A DNA stretch of 39,227 nt from Lentisphaeria bacterium (GCA_017456495.1 JAFTJI010000224.1:1-39227); one strand, 5' to 3'. Positions 15,595 to 24,317 are shown, counted from the stretch's first letter. Translations and numbers: made by a program. Notes: generated by a model not told the origin, from the letters alone.

Positions 15595-16274
15595 AACATT
15601 CTCCTTTCACTCTGGTTGAAGTGGTTGTCGCAATGGCGATTCTCGTGGTTGTCGGAACTCTGATCGGAACAGCTTCTGCCATGTTCTACCGTGCCTATGC
15701 CCGTTCGACAGAGATTACGGAACAAATGAAAGAATATATTGCCATTGATCAGGTCATGGATCAGTGTGTCCGGAACACCATTCCCTTTCAGTGGCGGGAG
15801 AAAGAGACGAATAAGATCCGGTATGTCTTTCAGGGTGATCCTGACATGGTGATCTTCTCCGCACTCCGGCGCAGTCATGCGAATGACAAAGGCAGTTTGA
15901 TATTTGTCCGTTTGAGGCTTGTCGATGACAAACTCGCGGCAGAGTATTCCTCCTATCCGCTTCTACCGTGGGAACTGGAAGAAAATGATGATCCGGAACG
16001 TTATACCCGCGAAATTCTCACAGGAAATGTTCAGTCGGTCAAGTTCCTTTATGCGGAGCGTGATTCCGATGGAAATATAGAGTTTCTGGATGAATGGATC
16101 GAAGACGATCATAATGGGATCCCGCTGGCAATTCAAATCGAGATCGAATGGAAAAACGGGCACAAGGAACGCTGGCTCCGGAGAACTGCCGGATCAGCTG
16201 CCAATGCCTCTTACGGAAACCGTCAGGATCAAAGCGGGCTTGACAGATCAACGGGCAGGGGAGGGATCCGATGA
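15591..16274 (+). CDS. gspJ: Minor pseudopilin GspJ-like
   Basis: 227 residues. 'FTLVEVVVAMAILVVVGTLIGTASAMFYRAY' is a GspJ-like N-terminus, and the long body with 'DQVMDQCVRNTIPFQW' fits the family. GTG start overlapping gspI (GTGA). Pro precedes the cleavage site, which would normally block prepilin peptidase. Confidence 0.75.
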   Translation: MKHSPFTLVEVVVAMAILVVVGTLIGTASAMFYRAYARSTEITEQMKEYIAIDQVMDQCVRNTIPFQWREKETNKIRYVFQGDPDMVIFSALRRSHANDKGSLIFVRLRLVDDKLAAEYSSYPLLPWELEENDDPERYTREILTGNVQSVKFLYAERDSDGNIEFLDEWIEDDHNGIPLAIQIEIEWKNGHKERWLRRTAGSAANASYGNRQDQSGLDRSTGRGGIR

Positions 16275-17254
16275 AGATGAAACAGGAATCCGGCTCCGCA
16301 TTGATCGCCGCAATCTTCTTTATTCTTGCCGCAACGCTCCTGACAATGGCGGTGCTGGCAATGTCGAAGTTCAATACGTTCACGATCCGTCCGCATACCG
16401 ATTTGCAGCGCAGCTTCTACACAAATGAAGGCGTCGCAAACCGGATCCAATGGCTGATTGCCGCTGACAGAGGATTGCACCCCGTTGCAAATCCCGGCGA
16501 GGAAGATTATTCCGAATATGATTATGACCGCTATCTCGCAGATGGTGTGATCCATACGTTGAACTATTATGGAACTGAAATCGAATTTACCATTTCTGAT
16601 GCCCGGAGCGGGTTTGACTTCACGCCCCGCGGCTGGAGCTCTACTCTGAACAGGATCAAACGACGGTGGAACACTGATACGGATCTGGCGGAAAAACTGG
16701 ATCTGCTGCGTGATCTGATTTCGGATTATACAGATTCAAACGACAATATCAACGGTGATGGAAAAGAGGTTTCCGATTATGAATCGGAAAACCGGGCACC
16801 GCTTCCGCGTAACTCCGCAATGCAGTTCCGGGAAGAACTCTTTTATATCGACGGCTTTACGGATATGTTCCCGATCGACAATCATGGCAGACTCTCTTCC
16901 ATCCGGCTGATCCCCCCCGGAAATATGGCGAACCTCTCCGGAAATCCAAGTATCTTTACCGCAGACAGATATCTTTTGATGGTCTATTGCGACTTGGAGG
17001 AAGAGGACGCTGATGCCGTCCTGGAAGCAATTAAAATTTACCGGACCGAGCGGACGAAACTTTCTGATCTGCTGGGTGCTGATCTGCTGCCGAAAATCCG
17101 CAGACTCTCCTGGCGGGAAAGCGGGTATTATACCGTTGATATCAAACCAAAAAACGGAACAGTCGGAAAACGTCTGACTTTTTCATTCCCCGGCTTCGGG
17201 AGAGAAGGTCCCCAGAATGAAACTGTCCGCTACCTGCAATGGATTTTCTATTGA
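16271..17254 (+). CDS. gspK: Minor pseudopilin GspK-like
   Basis: 327 residues. 'ESGSALIAAIFFILAATLLTMAVLAM' is a GspK-type N-terminus: Gly at -1 and no Glu5, both usual for GspK. The body has 'LLRDLISDYTDSNDNINGDG', the linker and Asp/Asn-rich stretch seen in GspK calcium sites, and 'FYIDGFTDMF'. GspK caps the pseudopilus tip and limits its length. It is the last gene of the operon and overlaps gspJ by ATGA. Confidence 0.82.
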   Translation: MKMKQESGSALIAAIFFILAATLLTMAVLAMSKFNTFTIRPHTDLQRSFYTNEGVANRIQWLIAADRGLHPVANPGEEDYSEYDYDRYLADGVIHTLNYYGTEIEFTISDARSGFDFTPRGWSSTLNRIKRRWNTDTDLAEKLDLLRDLISDYTDSNDNINGDGKEVSDYESENRAPLPRNSAMQFREELFYIDGFTDMFPIDNHGRLSSIRLIPPGNMANLSGNPSIFTADRYLLMVYCDLEEEDADAVLEAIKIYRTERTKLSDLLGADLLPKIRRLSWRESGYYTVDIKPKNGTVGKRLTFSFPGFGREGPQNETVRYLQWIFY

Positions 17255-17276
17255 ACTTCTGCACTGTGTAAGCATA

Positions 17277-17315
17277 AATAAAAAGGGCTGTCACAAGATT
17301 TTGCGGCAGCCCTTT
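17277..17315 (-). terminator. Rho-independent terminator of the rhamnosidase operon
   Basis: AAAGGGCTG (17282-17290) pairs with CAGCCCTTT (17307-17315). Read on the minus strand, the stem is followed by TTTTTATTTAT. On the plus strand there is no T-tract, so it serves the minus-strand genes, though it may also slow transcripts leaving gspK. Confidence 0.75.
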
Positions 17316-17331
17316 GACGTTGTTCCGGATG

Positions 17332-17643
17332 TCAGCAGACAGGTGTCAGAACCTTGAGGGAAGATCCTTTCCTGAGATCCTTGACGTTTTCCATAAACAC
17401 CTTCATGTGCGGAGCCTGAAGGTGTTTTTTCAGGTGATCTATGCTTTCCCAGCATTCGATGAAGGTTAGGGCGTTGGGATCAAGATCTTTCTGAGCGGGA
17501 AGACCGGAATCAAAATTTCCGTTCAGCTGGTACATGATGCACCCTTCTTCTGCCAGAACATTGGGAATGTTTGCTTTGGCGATTTCAATGAATTTTTCCC
17601 GGCATCCTTCTTTGAGTTCTGAGGTTGCGACAACGTAGATCAT
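17332..17643 (-). CDS. ABM/YgiN-like small monooxygenase-fold protein
   Basis: 103 residues, the normal size for antibiotic-biosynthesis-monooxygenase (ABM) domain proteins. Marks are 'MIYVVATSELKEGCREKFIEIAKANIPNVLAEEGCIMYQL' (start of the dimeric alpha-beta barrel) and 'TFIECWESIDHLKKHLQAPHMKVFME'. Relatives act on quinols or other aromatic substrates without cofactor, and many are unassigned. It lies 16 bp downstream of the rhamnosidase gene in one unit. L-rhamnose mutarotase has the same overall fold, but its conserved residues are not visible here, so I do not call it RhaM. Confidence 0.8.
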   Translation of the reverse strand: MIYVVATSELKEGCREKFIEIAKANIPNVLAEEGCIMYQLNGNFDSGLPAQKDLDPNALTFIECWESIDHLKKHLQAPHMKVFMENVKDLRKGSSLKVLTPVC

Positions 17644-17659
17644 AGTAATGACTCCTTGA

Positions 17660-20302
17660 TTAAAGTTCTATTTCGACAAGATATTCTCCCGGATTTGCAA
17701 GGAAAATACCGCTTTTCTGTTGGATGATGCCTGCTTCTTTCAGAGCTTTTTCCTGCCCGGGCAGTTTGACGATCGCTGTCGTTCCGGCAGGCACGCAGAA
17801 CGCCCAGAGAATAAACTTCCCGTCACGTCTCCAACTGGAAACGATGGGACCATATTGAGAAAGATAAGTGGCTGTGGCATGTTCCAGACTTGTTCCGAAT
17901 TCCGGAGCGAGCATGAACTGTTTGAACCCGACCTGATCCAAGGTGTCCGACAGTGCATTGATTCCGCAAATCGTTTCGTAGAACCATTCCCCAACAGCAC
18001 CGTAGGCATAATGGTTGAATGAGTTCATGTTGATATCACCGAAACCGGTGTCTTCTGTCCAGCTGTTCCAGCGTTCCCACATGGTCGTTGCGCCTTGAGT
18101 GATGGGATAAAGCCAGCCCGGATAATCCGTTTTCTGCAGAATTTCGTAGGCAAGATCGACCTGTCCGATCTTTGTAAGGACTTTCAGCAGAAGCGGAGTG
18201 CCGAGGAATCCGGTTGTAAGATGGTTGTCATGGGCTTTCAAGTTGGCAAGCAGATCATCACAGACATTTTGGTATGCAGCTTTTGGGGCAAGTTCAAAAT
18301 GAAGTGTCAGCAAAGCCGCGGTCTGGGATTTTTCTTTCAGTTTATTTTTAACAAAAAACTCTTTCTGATAAGCCTCCGTGACCTTTTGGGAAAGCACAGT
18401 CAGCTCTTCTGCATCATCCTTTCTTCCGATCAGTTTTGCATGGTGTGCCATGAGTTTTGTCATGCCTGCAAGATAAGCCGTTGAGATAAGCTCTTTGGAG
18501 GTCGGATCATCAAGGTTTAGCCAATCACCAAATACAGCATTGTTAACGATGTAATTTCCGCCCGACTTATCCAGCTGAACCTGAAAGTAATCTTTCATCT
18601 TGTCAAAATACGTTTTGATCAGTCTGGTATCACCGTATTTTTTCAGCATGATATCCGGACAGATAAATGCCGCATCTGCCCAGCCAGCGGCAAAACGGTT
18701 CATCTTGTAGGCAAAGGGAATGTAATGAAGATATCCCTTTCCCGGATATTTACAGCTGTTCAGATCATGGATCCACTTTGTGTAAAATTCCGGCGCATAC
18801 ATATTGTAAGTTGCTTCATTGATAAAGACTTGTGTATCTCCGGTCCAGCCGAGCCGTTCATCCCGCTGGGGACAATCTGTCGGATTATCAAGGAAGTTCC
18901 CGCGCTGACCCCAGACAATGTTTCTGAAGAGTTTGTTGATCATCTCGTTGGAACATTCAAAATGTCCGGTATCGGGGAGATCCGTGTGGATGACCACAGC
19001 TTCGATCTGATCTTTTTTCAATTCCCCGGGCCAGCCGGAAATTTCCAGATAACGGAAACCGTAATAGGTGAATTTCGGCTCATAAATGACCTGTTTCCGG
19101 CTGTTGGCTGCATAATAGACCGTTGTTGCCTGAGCCTGCCGCATGTTCCGGGTATAAAGGGAACCATCTTCATTCAGCATTTCTCCATGCCGGATCGTAA
19201 TGGCTGTTCCCCGACAGGATCGCTTCAAAAGAAAACGTTCCCTGCCGGTTAGATTCTGTCCGAAGTCAACGATATAAGTCCCTGCCTGTTTCCGTTTTTT
19301 GATGGAAACTGGTTCAATGGTCATGATTTCACGAACCGGAGCCCCGCTGTTCCATACGATATCGGGGAGCTTTTTGGAATGGTATTCCGGACACGCATCA
19401 AAGAATCTCTTTTCAAACTCTCCGGCAAACTCTTTTGCCGGTGTTTCGTTTGGAGCTGCCTCTTCCAATATCATCCAGCTGTCGCCCCCTTCGTTTGCAT
19501 CAAAAATTTCCCCCATGTAAATATCACTCATAATGATTGACGAGGGAAAATTCACGGTATGAAAACGGCTGTCCGATACGATTTTTTCAGAAGTGCCATC
19601 TTCGTAGGTGATATGCAGTTCCTGCATGAGCATGGGGAACGGGCCATAAGCCGGTTCTCCCAGGTTATGCAAACGGGGAATGGAACCGCAGAACCAGCCT
19701 TCACCAAGATAGTCTGCAAGCGTATTGAACCCGGGCTTCAGCATTTTTGTGACATCGTACGCCTGATATTGAACGCGGTTATGGTAATCAGTCCAACCGG
19801 GGGAAAAGAGATCTGCTGAGACTTTTTTACCGTTCAGGAATGCTTCATAAACACCAAGAGCTGTCGTATAAAGCCTTGCTTTTGCAATCTTTTTTTCAAC
19901 AGAAAATCTGCGGAGAAAACGCTGAACGGGCTGCCGGTAACATTGTCCAAAGTTCCCGAGGATCCATTTCGCTGTCCATTTTTCTCCGAGGAATCCGGTT
20001 TCAAAAAATGCTTTTTCTGTGGATTTTCCGATTCTTCCGGTTTCATCTTTGACCTGAACATGCCAATGATAACGGGTGAACGGTTTTAAATCAGCCCCTT
20101 CATAAACGATCTGATGACAACGTTCATTTTTTACAAATCCTGAATCCCAGACGATTTCTTTTTCTTCTGTTTGAACGATGATCCTGAACTCTTTCTGAAA
20201 AGAGGTATCCCCGAGCAATTCATAAGAAAAGCGCGGGGTGGATTCATCCATCCCAATCGGATTGTTTTTATATTCAACTTTCAGATTAACAGCTTTGAGC
20301 AT
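17660..20302 (-). CDS. Alpha-L-rhamnosidase (GH78)
   Basis: About 880 residues. N-terminal beta domains ('SYELLGDTSFQKEFRIIVQ', 'TRYHWHVQVKDETGR') precede the rhamnosidase N-domain ('ARLYTTALGVYEAFLNGKKV', 'FSPGWTDYHNRVQYQAYDVT'). The catalytic (alpha/alpha)6 barrel begins near 430 with the family signature 'DNPTDCPQRDERLGWTGD' at about 471-488. A C-terminal beta domain follows. It removes terminal L-rhamnose from glycans or plant glycosides. No signal peptide is seen, so it is probably cytoplasmic and acts on imported fragments. Start 20302 has GGAG six bases upstream; the longer frame to 20329 runs into the terminator hairpin. Confidence 0.92.
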   Translation of the reverse strand: MLKAVNLKVEYKNNPIGMDESTPRFSYELLGDTSFQKEFRIIVQTEEKEIVWDSGFVKNERCHQIVYEGADLKPFTRYHWHVQVKDETGRIGKSTEKAFFETGFLGEKWTAKWILGNFGQCYRQPVQRFLRRFSVEKKIAKARLYTTALGVYEAFLNGKKVSADLFSPGWTDYHNRVQYQAYDVTKMLKPGFNTLADYLGEGWFCGSIPRLHNLGEPAYGPFPMLMQELHITYEDGTSEKIVSDSRFHTVNFPSSIIMSDIYMGEIFDANEGGDSWMILEEAAPNETPAKEFAGEFEKRFFDACPEYHSKKLPDIVWNSGAPVREIMTIEPVSIKKRKQAGTYIVDFGQNLTGRERFLLKRSCRGTAITIRHGEMLNEDGSLYTRNMRQAQATTVYYAANSRKQVIYEPKFTYYGFRYLEISGWPGELKKDQIEAVVIHTDLPDTGHFECSNEMINKLFRNIVWGQRGNFLDNPTDCPQRDERLGWTGDTQVFINEATYNMYAPEFYTKWIHDLNSCKYPGKGYLHYIPFAYKMNRFAAGWADAAFICPDIMLKKYGDTRLIKTYFDKMKDYFQVQLDKSGGNYIVNNAVFGDWLNLDDPTSKELISTAYLAGMTKLMAHHAKLIGRKDDAEELTVLSQKVTEAYQKEFFVKNKLKEKSQTAALLTLHFELAPKAAYQNVCDDLLANLKAHDNHLTTGFLGTPLLLKVLTKIGQVDLAYEILQKTDYPGWLYPITQGATTMWERWNSWTEDTGFGDINMNSFNHYAYGAVGEWFYETICGINALSDTLDQVGFKQFMLAPEFGTSLEHATATYLSQYGPIVSSWRRDGKFILWAFCVPAGTTAIVKLPGQEKALKEAGIIQQKSGIFLANPGEYLVEIEL

Positions 20303-20321
20303 AAGGAGTCTCCGGATAAAA

Positions 20322-20351
20322 AAAAGCACAGTCGTGAAAAACTGTGCTTTT
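20322..20351 (-). terminator. Strong hairpin with T8 tail, between epimerase and rhamnosidase genes
   Basis: AAAAGCACAGT (20322-20332) and ACTGTGCTTTT (20341-20351) pair perfectly around an 8-nt loop. On the minus strand T residues follow. It ends the epimerase transcript but lies only about 20 bp before the rhamnosidase start, so it may also work as an attenuator. Confidence 0.8.
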
Positions 20352-20379
20352 TAAGAATGTTAATTCATGTTACTGCAAA

Positions 20380-21483
20380 TCAGAGAAGTTCGGGGAACTC
20401 TTTCTTGTAGTACATAGTGATCATCTTCTTGAGGAAGTTGATATCGAGCTTCCAGTCGAGGAAATCGTCTCCGAGTTTTTCACGGACATTGGAGCTGTCG
20501 AAAGTGATTTCGGAAGCAAAGTACGGCATGAGGTCGCTGATCATTCTCTGAACGAGTTTTTCTTCCTTGGTGGGATCCTTGACTTCATCGCAAACTTCGA
20601 GACCCTTAGCCTGGAGGACATCGACCACAGCTTCTTCGATCCATCTGGTTGTGACAGGACTTTCACCGGTGATGTGATAGGTCTTGTTTTCCGTGGGGAA
20701 CGGGAAGAGTTTTACGATAGCATCCTGCACATAGTCAATGGGGACGAAATAGATTTTATCGGTGATGCCAGCCTGGAGGCGCATCTTCTTTTCGAAGGGT
20801 CCGTTGGGAGCGATACCAGCCTTGGCGCAATGGTTGCGTTTGAGCATGGCAAAGAATTCAAGGATACGATAGAATGCCAAGGGTTTGCGGATGATACCAT
20901 CGGAACGGCGTCCAACGATGATGGAGGGACGGTAGATGGTGAAGGGGAAACCGGATTCGCGGACGAGCTTTTCGGAATCAAACTTACTCTTTTCATAGGA
21001 GTTGTTGAATCCGGGAGCAGGCATGGAATCTTCCATGACACGACCCTTGCTGAGACCTGCGACATAAGCAGTTGAGACGTAATGGAACGTGGGGATGTTT
21101 GCTCTTTTTGCGAGAGCAAGTGCAGCCTGAGTTCCGCCGAAGTTGGTTGCATAGGTTTTTCCCTGAGGATCTTTTCCCAGATTCACATCTGCCGCGCAAT
21201 GGAAGAAGGTGTCATAAGGACCTTTTGCAAGCATTTCTTCTTCAGGAAGAGCCTGAAGGGTTCCTTCGATGATTTCCACTCTTGACAGAATTTCGTCAGC
21301 AGCTTCGGGGATTCCGTCAAATGCGCACTGGATACGGATGGTTTTTTCTGCACGGTCTTTTCCGCTTTCGTTACCGAATCCACGGCAAAGGGAAACGATC
21401 TTGTAGTCCGGGTGCTGTTTCAGCAATGAGGTGACAAATGCGGCACCGACGAGCCCGGTAATACCAGTCATCAATATTTTCAA
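20380..21483 (-). CDS. NAD(P)-dependent extended SDR, thioester-reductase/epimerase-like
   Basis: About 367 residues. A Rossmann start 'MTGITGLVGAAFVTSLL' has the TGxxGxxG motif. 'FHCAADVNL' and 'FHYVSTAYVAGL' are the strand 4/5 signatures, and 'SYEKSKFDSEKLV' has the catalytic Tyr-x3-Lys. 'FTIYRPSIIVGRRSDG' and a later 'VPIDYVQDAIVKLF' match the NAD_binding_4 (thioester reductase, male-sterility) group of extended SDRs. Substrates in this group are acyl thioesters or nucleotide sugars and cannot be told apart here. The start is taken as TTG 21483, which has AGGAGAG at good distance. The gene is probably monocistronic, closed by the hairpin at 20322-20351. Confidence 0.82.
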   Translation of the reverse strand: MKILMTGITGLVGAAFVTSLLKQHPDYKIVSLCRGFGNESGKDRAEKTIRIQCAFDGIPEAADEILSRVEIIEGTLQALPEEEMLAKGPYDTFFHCAADVNLGKDPQGKTYATNFGGTQAALALAKRANIPTFHYVSTAYVAGLSKGRVMEDSMPAPGFNNSYEKSKFDSEKLVRESGFPFTIYRPSIIVGRRSDGIIRKPLAFYRILEFFAMLKRNHCAKAGIAPNGPFEKKMRLQAGITDKIYFVPIDYVQDAIVKLFPFPTENKTYHITGESPVTTRWIEEAVVDVLQAKGLEVCDEVKDPTKEEKLVQRMISDLMPYFASEITFDSSNVREKLGDDFLDWKLDINFLKKMITMYYKKEFPELL

Positions 21484-21936
21484 TTTCTCTCTCCTGTTGG
21501 TTGCTGTTAAATTACAAAAAAACATGAAGGTAATTTAGCATGTTTTTGTCTATTTGCAAATGAAATATGGAAAAATTAAGAAAATAAATAAATTTTGAAT
21601 ACGATTTTTTACCTTATAAATATTCTATATGTCGTTTTTTGCTGAGCATTTGTCTTCTTTTCTCCTTAATGGTCATCAGCAAAAACTGAGCCGTCATGCT
21701 GATATATATTAGAGGATAACGTTCCGGATCGCCCGCGATGTTTTTATTGATTTTATTGACGGATAACGGCGTTTTTTGAGAGAAAACGCGCGATTTTGTT
21801 TGATTTTGATCGAAAATTATCGAAAATTATCATATTTTTTTTATTTCGGACTGGAAATGATCGCAGAAGAAAGCTATATTACGGATGTTTTAAAGACATC
21901 TTGAAAACACAAAATCAACAGGAGGGTTTTGATACC
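21484..21936. other. 453-bp divergent intergenic region
   Basis: AT-rich region between the epimerase and lpd genes. A TTGCAA (21554-21559) and a downstream TAAATT-type hexamer could be the epimerase promoter on the minus strand. It also holds a 10-bp inverted repeat TTTTTGCTGA/TCAGCAAAAA (21636-21645, 21676-21685), a GCGTTTT/AAAACGC hairpin near 21768-21789, and a tandem ATCGAAAATT at about 21809-21829. No convincing coding frame was found. The open frame leading into lpd from 21796 has no ribosome-binding site. Confidence 0.5.
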
Positions 21937-23316
21937 ATGCAGGAATTTGATGTTCTGGTGATCGGTGCCGGTCCCGGCGGATATGTTTCCGCAATCAGAG
22001 CGGCAAAGAACGGTGCAAAGACAGCACTTGTAGAAAAAAATGAATTTGGCGGAACATGCCTTAACATTGGCTGTATCCCCACAAAGACTCTGCTCGCAGG
22101 CTCCGAAGTTCTGCACAAAGTCCGTCATGCCGCAGATTTCGGTGTGAAGGTCGGCGGAGAAATCGGCGTTGACTGGAAAGCAATGCTCGGCCGTAAAGAC
22201 AAAGTGATCAGCACCCTGCGCGGCGGGATCGGCGGACTTCTCAAGGCTGCCGGAGTTACCGTTTTCCAGGGAAGCGCAACCTTCCTGACCAAGAACAGTG
22301 TCCTTGCCGGAAATGAACAGATCAAAGCAAAAAATATCATCATCGCTACCGGTTCTGAATCTCTCGTCCCCGGATTTATTCCCCGCGGTCCCAGAGTGAT
22401 CACTTCCACTGAACTTCTCTCCATTCCCAAGATCCCGAAGACCCTGCTCGTTCTGGGCGGCGGTGTGATCGGATGTGAATTTGCATGTCTTTTCAACGAA
22501 CTCGGAACCAAAGTCACCGTTGTTGAAATGCAGGATTCCATCATCCCGGCAGTGGATAAAGAAGTTACAAAGACTCTCGCAGCAGAAATGCAGAAAGCCG
22601 GCATTGAAATCCTCAATGGCGTGCCTCTCTCTGATATCAAGGCTGATGCCAAGGGCGTTTCCGGAAAAGTCGGCGACAAGGTCCTTAAGGCTGAATATCT
22701 CCTCGTCTCCATCGGAAGAAAGAGCTGCAACCAGTCTCTGAATCTGGGTATTACCGGAGTCAAGACTGACGAACGCGGCTGGATCCCCGTTGACGAACAG
22801 TGCCGCACTAATGTAGCAGGCATCTACGCGATCGGTGATACCACCGGTAAGTGGCAGCTTGCTCATGCAGCCAGCGCAATGGGTACTGTCGCTGCTGATG
22901 CAGCTTGCGGAAAACGCGCTTCTTTCGATCCCCGCCACATCCCCGGATGTATCTTCACATCCCCTGAAATCGGAAGTGTCGGTATGACCTCTGAACAGTG
23001 CGCAGCAGCAGGAATCGAAGTCAAAGTCGGTAAATTCCCGTTTGCAGCTCTCGGAAAAGCTATGGCAATCAACGAAACCGTCGGTTTTGTCAAGATCATC
23101 GCTGATGCTGCAACCGATCAGGTTCTCGGTGTCCACGTTGTCGGACCTCATGCAACCGACCTCGTTGCAGAAGCAGCTCCGGTTCTTCAGCTGGAATGCA
23201 CCGCACGCGAACTCGGAAAGGCTATCCATGCTCACCCGACTCTGGGCGAAGCTATGATGGAAGCTGCTCACGCTGTTCACGGCGAATCCGCTCATATCCC
23301 CTCCAAGAAGAGATAA
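21937..23316 (+). CDS. lpdA: Dihydrolipoyl dehydrogenase
   Basis: 459 residues. FAD-binding 'VLVIGAGPGGYVSAIRAAKNG' lies at the start. The redox disulfide is Cys41-Cys46 in 'GGTCLNIGCIPTKTLL'. NAD-binding 'LLVLGGGVIGCEFACLFNELG' follows, then a second FAD motif 'GIYAIGDTTGKWQLAHAASAMG' and the C-terminal catalytic 'HAHPTLGEAMMEAAHAVHG'. It reoxidises lipoyl groups of 2-oxoacid dehydrogenases or the glycine cleavage system. No E1, E2 or Gcv gene is adjacent, so its partners lie elsewhere. The ATG at 21937 has GGAGGG ten bases upstream. Codons ATC, CTC, AAC and CGC are favoured, suggesting high expression. Confidence 0.95.
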   Translation: MQEFDVLVIGAGPGGYVSAIRAAKNGAKTALVEKNEFGGTCLNIGCIPTKTLLAGSEVLHKVRHAADFGVKVGGEIGVDWKAMLGRKDKVISTLRGGIGGLLKAAGVTVFQGSATFLTKNSVLAGNEQIKAKNIIIATGSESLVPGFIPRGPRVITSTELLSIPKIPKTLLVLGGGVIGCEFACLFNELGTKVTVVEMQDSIIPAVDKEVTKTLAAEMQKAGIEILNGVPLSDIKADAKGVSGKVGDKVLKAEYLLVSIGRKSCNQSLNLGITGVKTDERGWIPVDEQCRTNVAGIYAIGDTTGKWQLAHAASAMGTVAADAACGKRASFDPRHIPGCIFTSPEIGSVGMTSEQCAAAGIEVKVGKFPFAALGKAMAINETVGFVKIIADAATDQVLGVHVVGPHATDLVAEAAPVLQLECTARELGKAIHAHPTLGEAMMEAAHAVHGESAHIPSKKR

Positions 23317-23342
23317 GCGGATCACTCATCAGGAGTTTACGG

Positions 23343-23372
23343 GGGAAGGGTAAAACCTTCCCTCTTTTTTTA
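23343..23372 (+). terminator. Terminator of lpd
   Basis: GGGAAGG (23343-23349) pairs with CCTTCCC (23356-23362) over a 6-nt loop, followed by TCTTTTTTTATT. Confidence 0.85.
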
Positions 23373-23390
23373 TTATCTGAGGTTATTCAA

Positions 23391-24062
23391 GTGTTACACA
23401 TTCACAAAGAGATCCTGTCCTTTTCCGATATGCCGGAAATTGCGGCTCATTCAGAAAAGACTGTTATGCTTGTCCGGCATTCCATCCGGGAATCCCTGCA
23501 GAACGGTTCTCATGATCCGGGGTTGACGGCAGAGGGCAGAGAATATGCGCGCCGGTGCGGAACTTTTCTGCGCGGAATGAACGGGGTTTGTTTCGGTTCT
23601 TCTTTCCGGAAAAGATCTGTTGAAACGGTTCAGGCATTGATTGAGGGCGCAGGATTTGAGCTGTCTGAAATCAAACTTTATCCTGTCATTGGTGATACTG
23701 CCCAGTTTCAGCGACCGGAAGATCTTGATATCACGATAGATAACGGGAACATTCCTGCGCTGTTGAAACAGTATTTCACAACCGGTATTGCAGAGCGGAT
23801 GATTCCCCTGCCTGAATATCACAAAAGTCTGCTGGGATTTCTGACGACAACGGAGTTCGGGAACAGGAACGTGATTCTGGCATCCCATGATATTGTTATT
23901 GCCGCGCTTCTTCTTCCGCTGAATGTTTATCCGTTCCGTCAGGATGACTGGTGCGGCTATATTCAGGGGGCTGCATTATATCAATCTTCCAATGGAGATT
24001 GGACGATCGGGTACATTGTTCCGGACAAGAATACCCGGGAAAAATATACGCTCTTTGTCTGA
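23391..24062 (+). CDS. Histidine-phosphatase-superfamily protein
   Basis: 223 residues. 'TVMLVRHSIRESL' contains the phosphate-binding Arg-His pair, with Ser in place of the usual Gly. 'LTAEGREYARRCGTFL', 'CFGSSFRKRSVETVQALIEGAG' and 'VILASHDIVIAALLL' supply the remaining RHG-family elements, including the second catalytic His. Relatives dephosphorylate sugars, proteins or small metabolites; the substrate here is unknown. The GTG at 23391 has GAGG eight bases upstream. The longer open frame lies inside lpd. The gene is bounded by terminators on both sides. Confidence 0.82.
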   Translation: MLHIHKEILSFSDMPEIAAHSEKTVMLVRHSIRESLQNGSHDPGLTAEGREYARRCGTFLRGMNGVCFGSSFRKRSVETVQALIEGAGFELSEIKLYPVIGDTAQFQRPEDLDITIDNGNIPALLKQYFTTGIAERMIPLPEYHKSLLGFLTTTEFGNRNVILASHDIVIAALLLPLNVYPFRQDDWCGYIQGAALYQSSNGDWTIGYIVPDKNTREKYTLFV

Positions 24063-24066
24063 AATT

Positions 24067-24097
24067 GCGGGAGACCTCTTGTGTCTCCCGCTTTTTT
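24067..24097 (+). terminator. Terminator of the histidine phosphatase gene
   Basis: GCGGGAGAC (24067-24075) pairs with GTCTCCCGC (24083-24091), followed directly by TTTTTT. Confidence 0.9.
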
Positions 24098-24201
24098 CGT
24101 TATACTTTTGATGGTGAATGAGAAACAATGTTTTTTACTGTTATATTTCATTGTGCAGCATTTATTTGAGTATATTATCACTATTATTCTAAAAAAAAAA
24201 C

Positions 24202-24230
24202 TTGCTTTTTTCAAAATCAAGTGATATATT
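24202..24230 (+). promoter_or_regulatory. Candidate sigma-70 promoter of the lipoprotein gene
   Basis: TTGCTT (24202-24207) and TATATT (24225-24230) are separated by 17 bp, with an A-tract just upstream that could act as an UP element. The predicted leader is about 80 nt. Confidence 0.5.
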
Positions 24231-24317
24231 ATCCTCAGTGTTGCGTACCATTGAGTGTTGGTAAAGCAATGCCAAGAGTCCATTTTAATCAAACAAAAAC
24301 TAAGGAGGTTCGTTAGA

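Noticed and set aside
17277-17315. Terminator for the type II secretion operon
   Set aside because: The stem is good, but the T-tract exists only on the minus strand, so I assign it to the rhamnosidase operon.
17332-17643. L-rhamnose mutarotase RhaM next to the rhamnosidase
   Set aside because: Size and fold class agree, but the sequence follows the ABM/YgiN pattern and RhaM-type residues are not visible.
21874-23325. 483-codon open frame antisense to lpd
   Set aside because: Cys/Ser/Asp-rich translation without domain character; it mirrors the codon bias of lpd, which carries all dihydrolipoyl dehydrogenase motifs.
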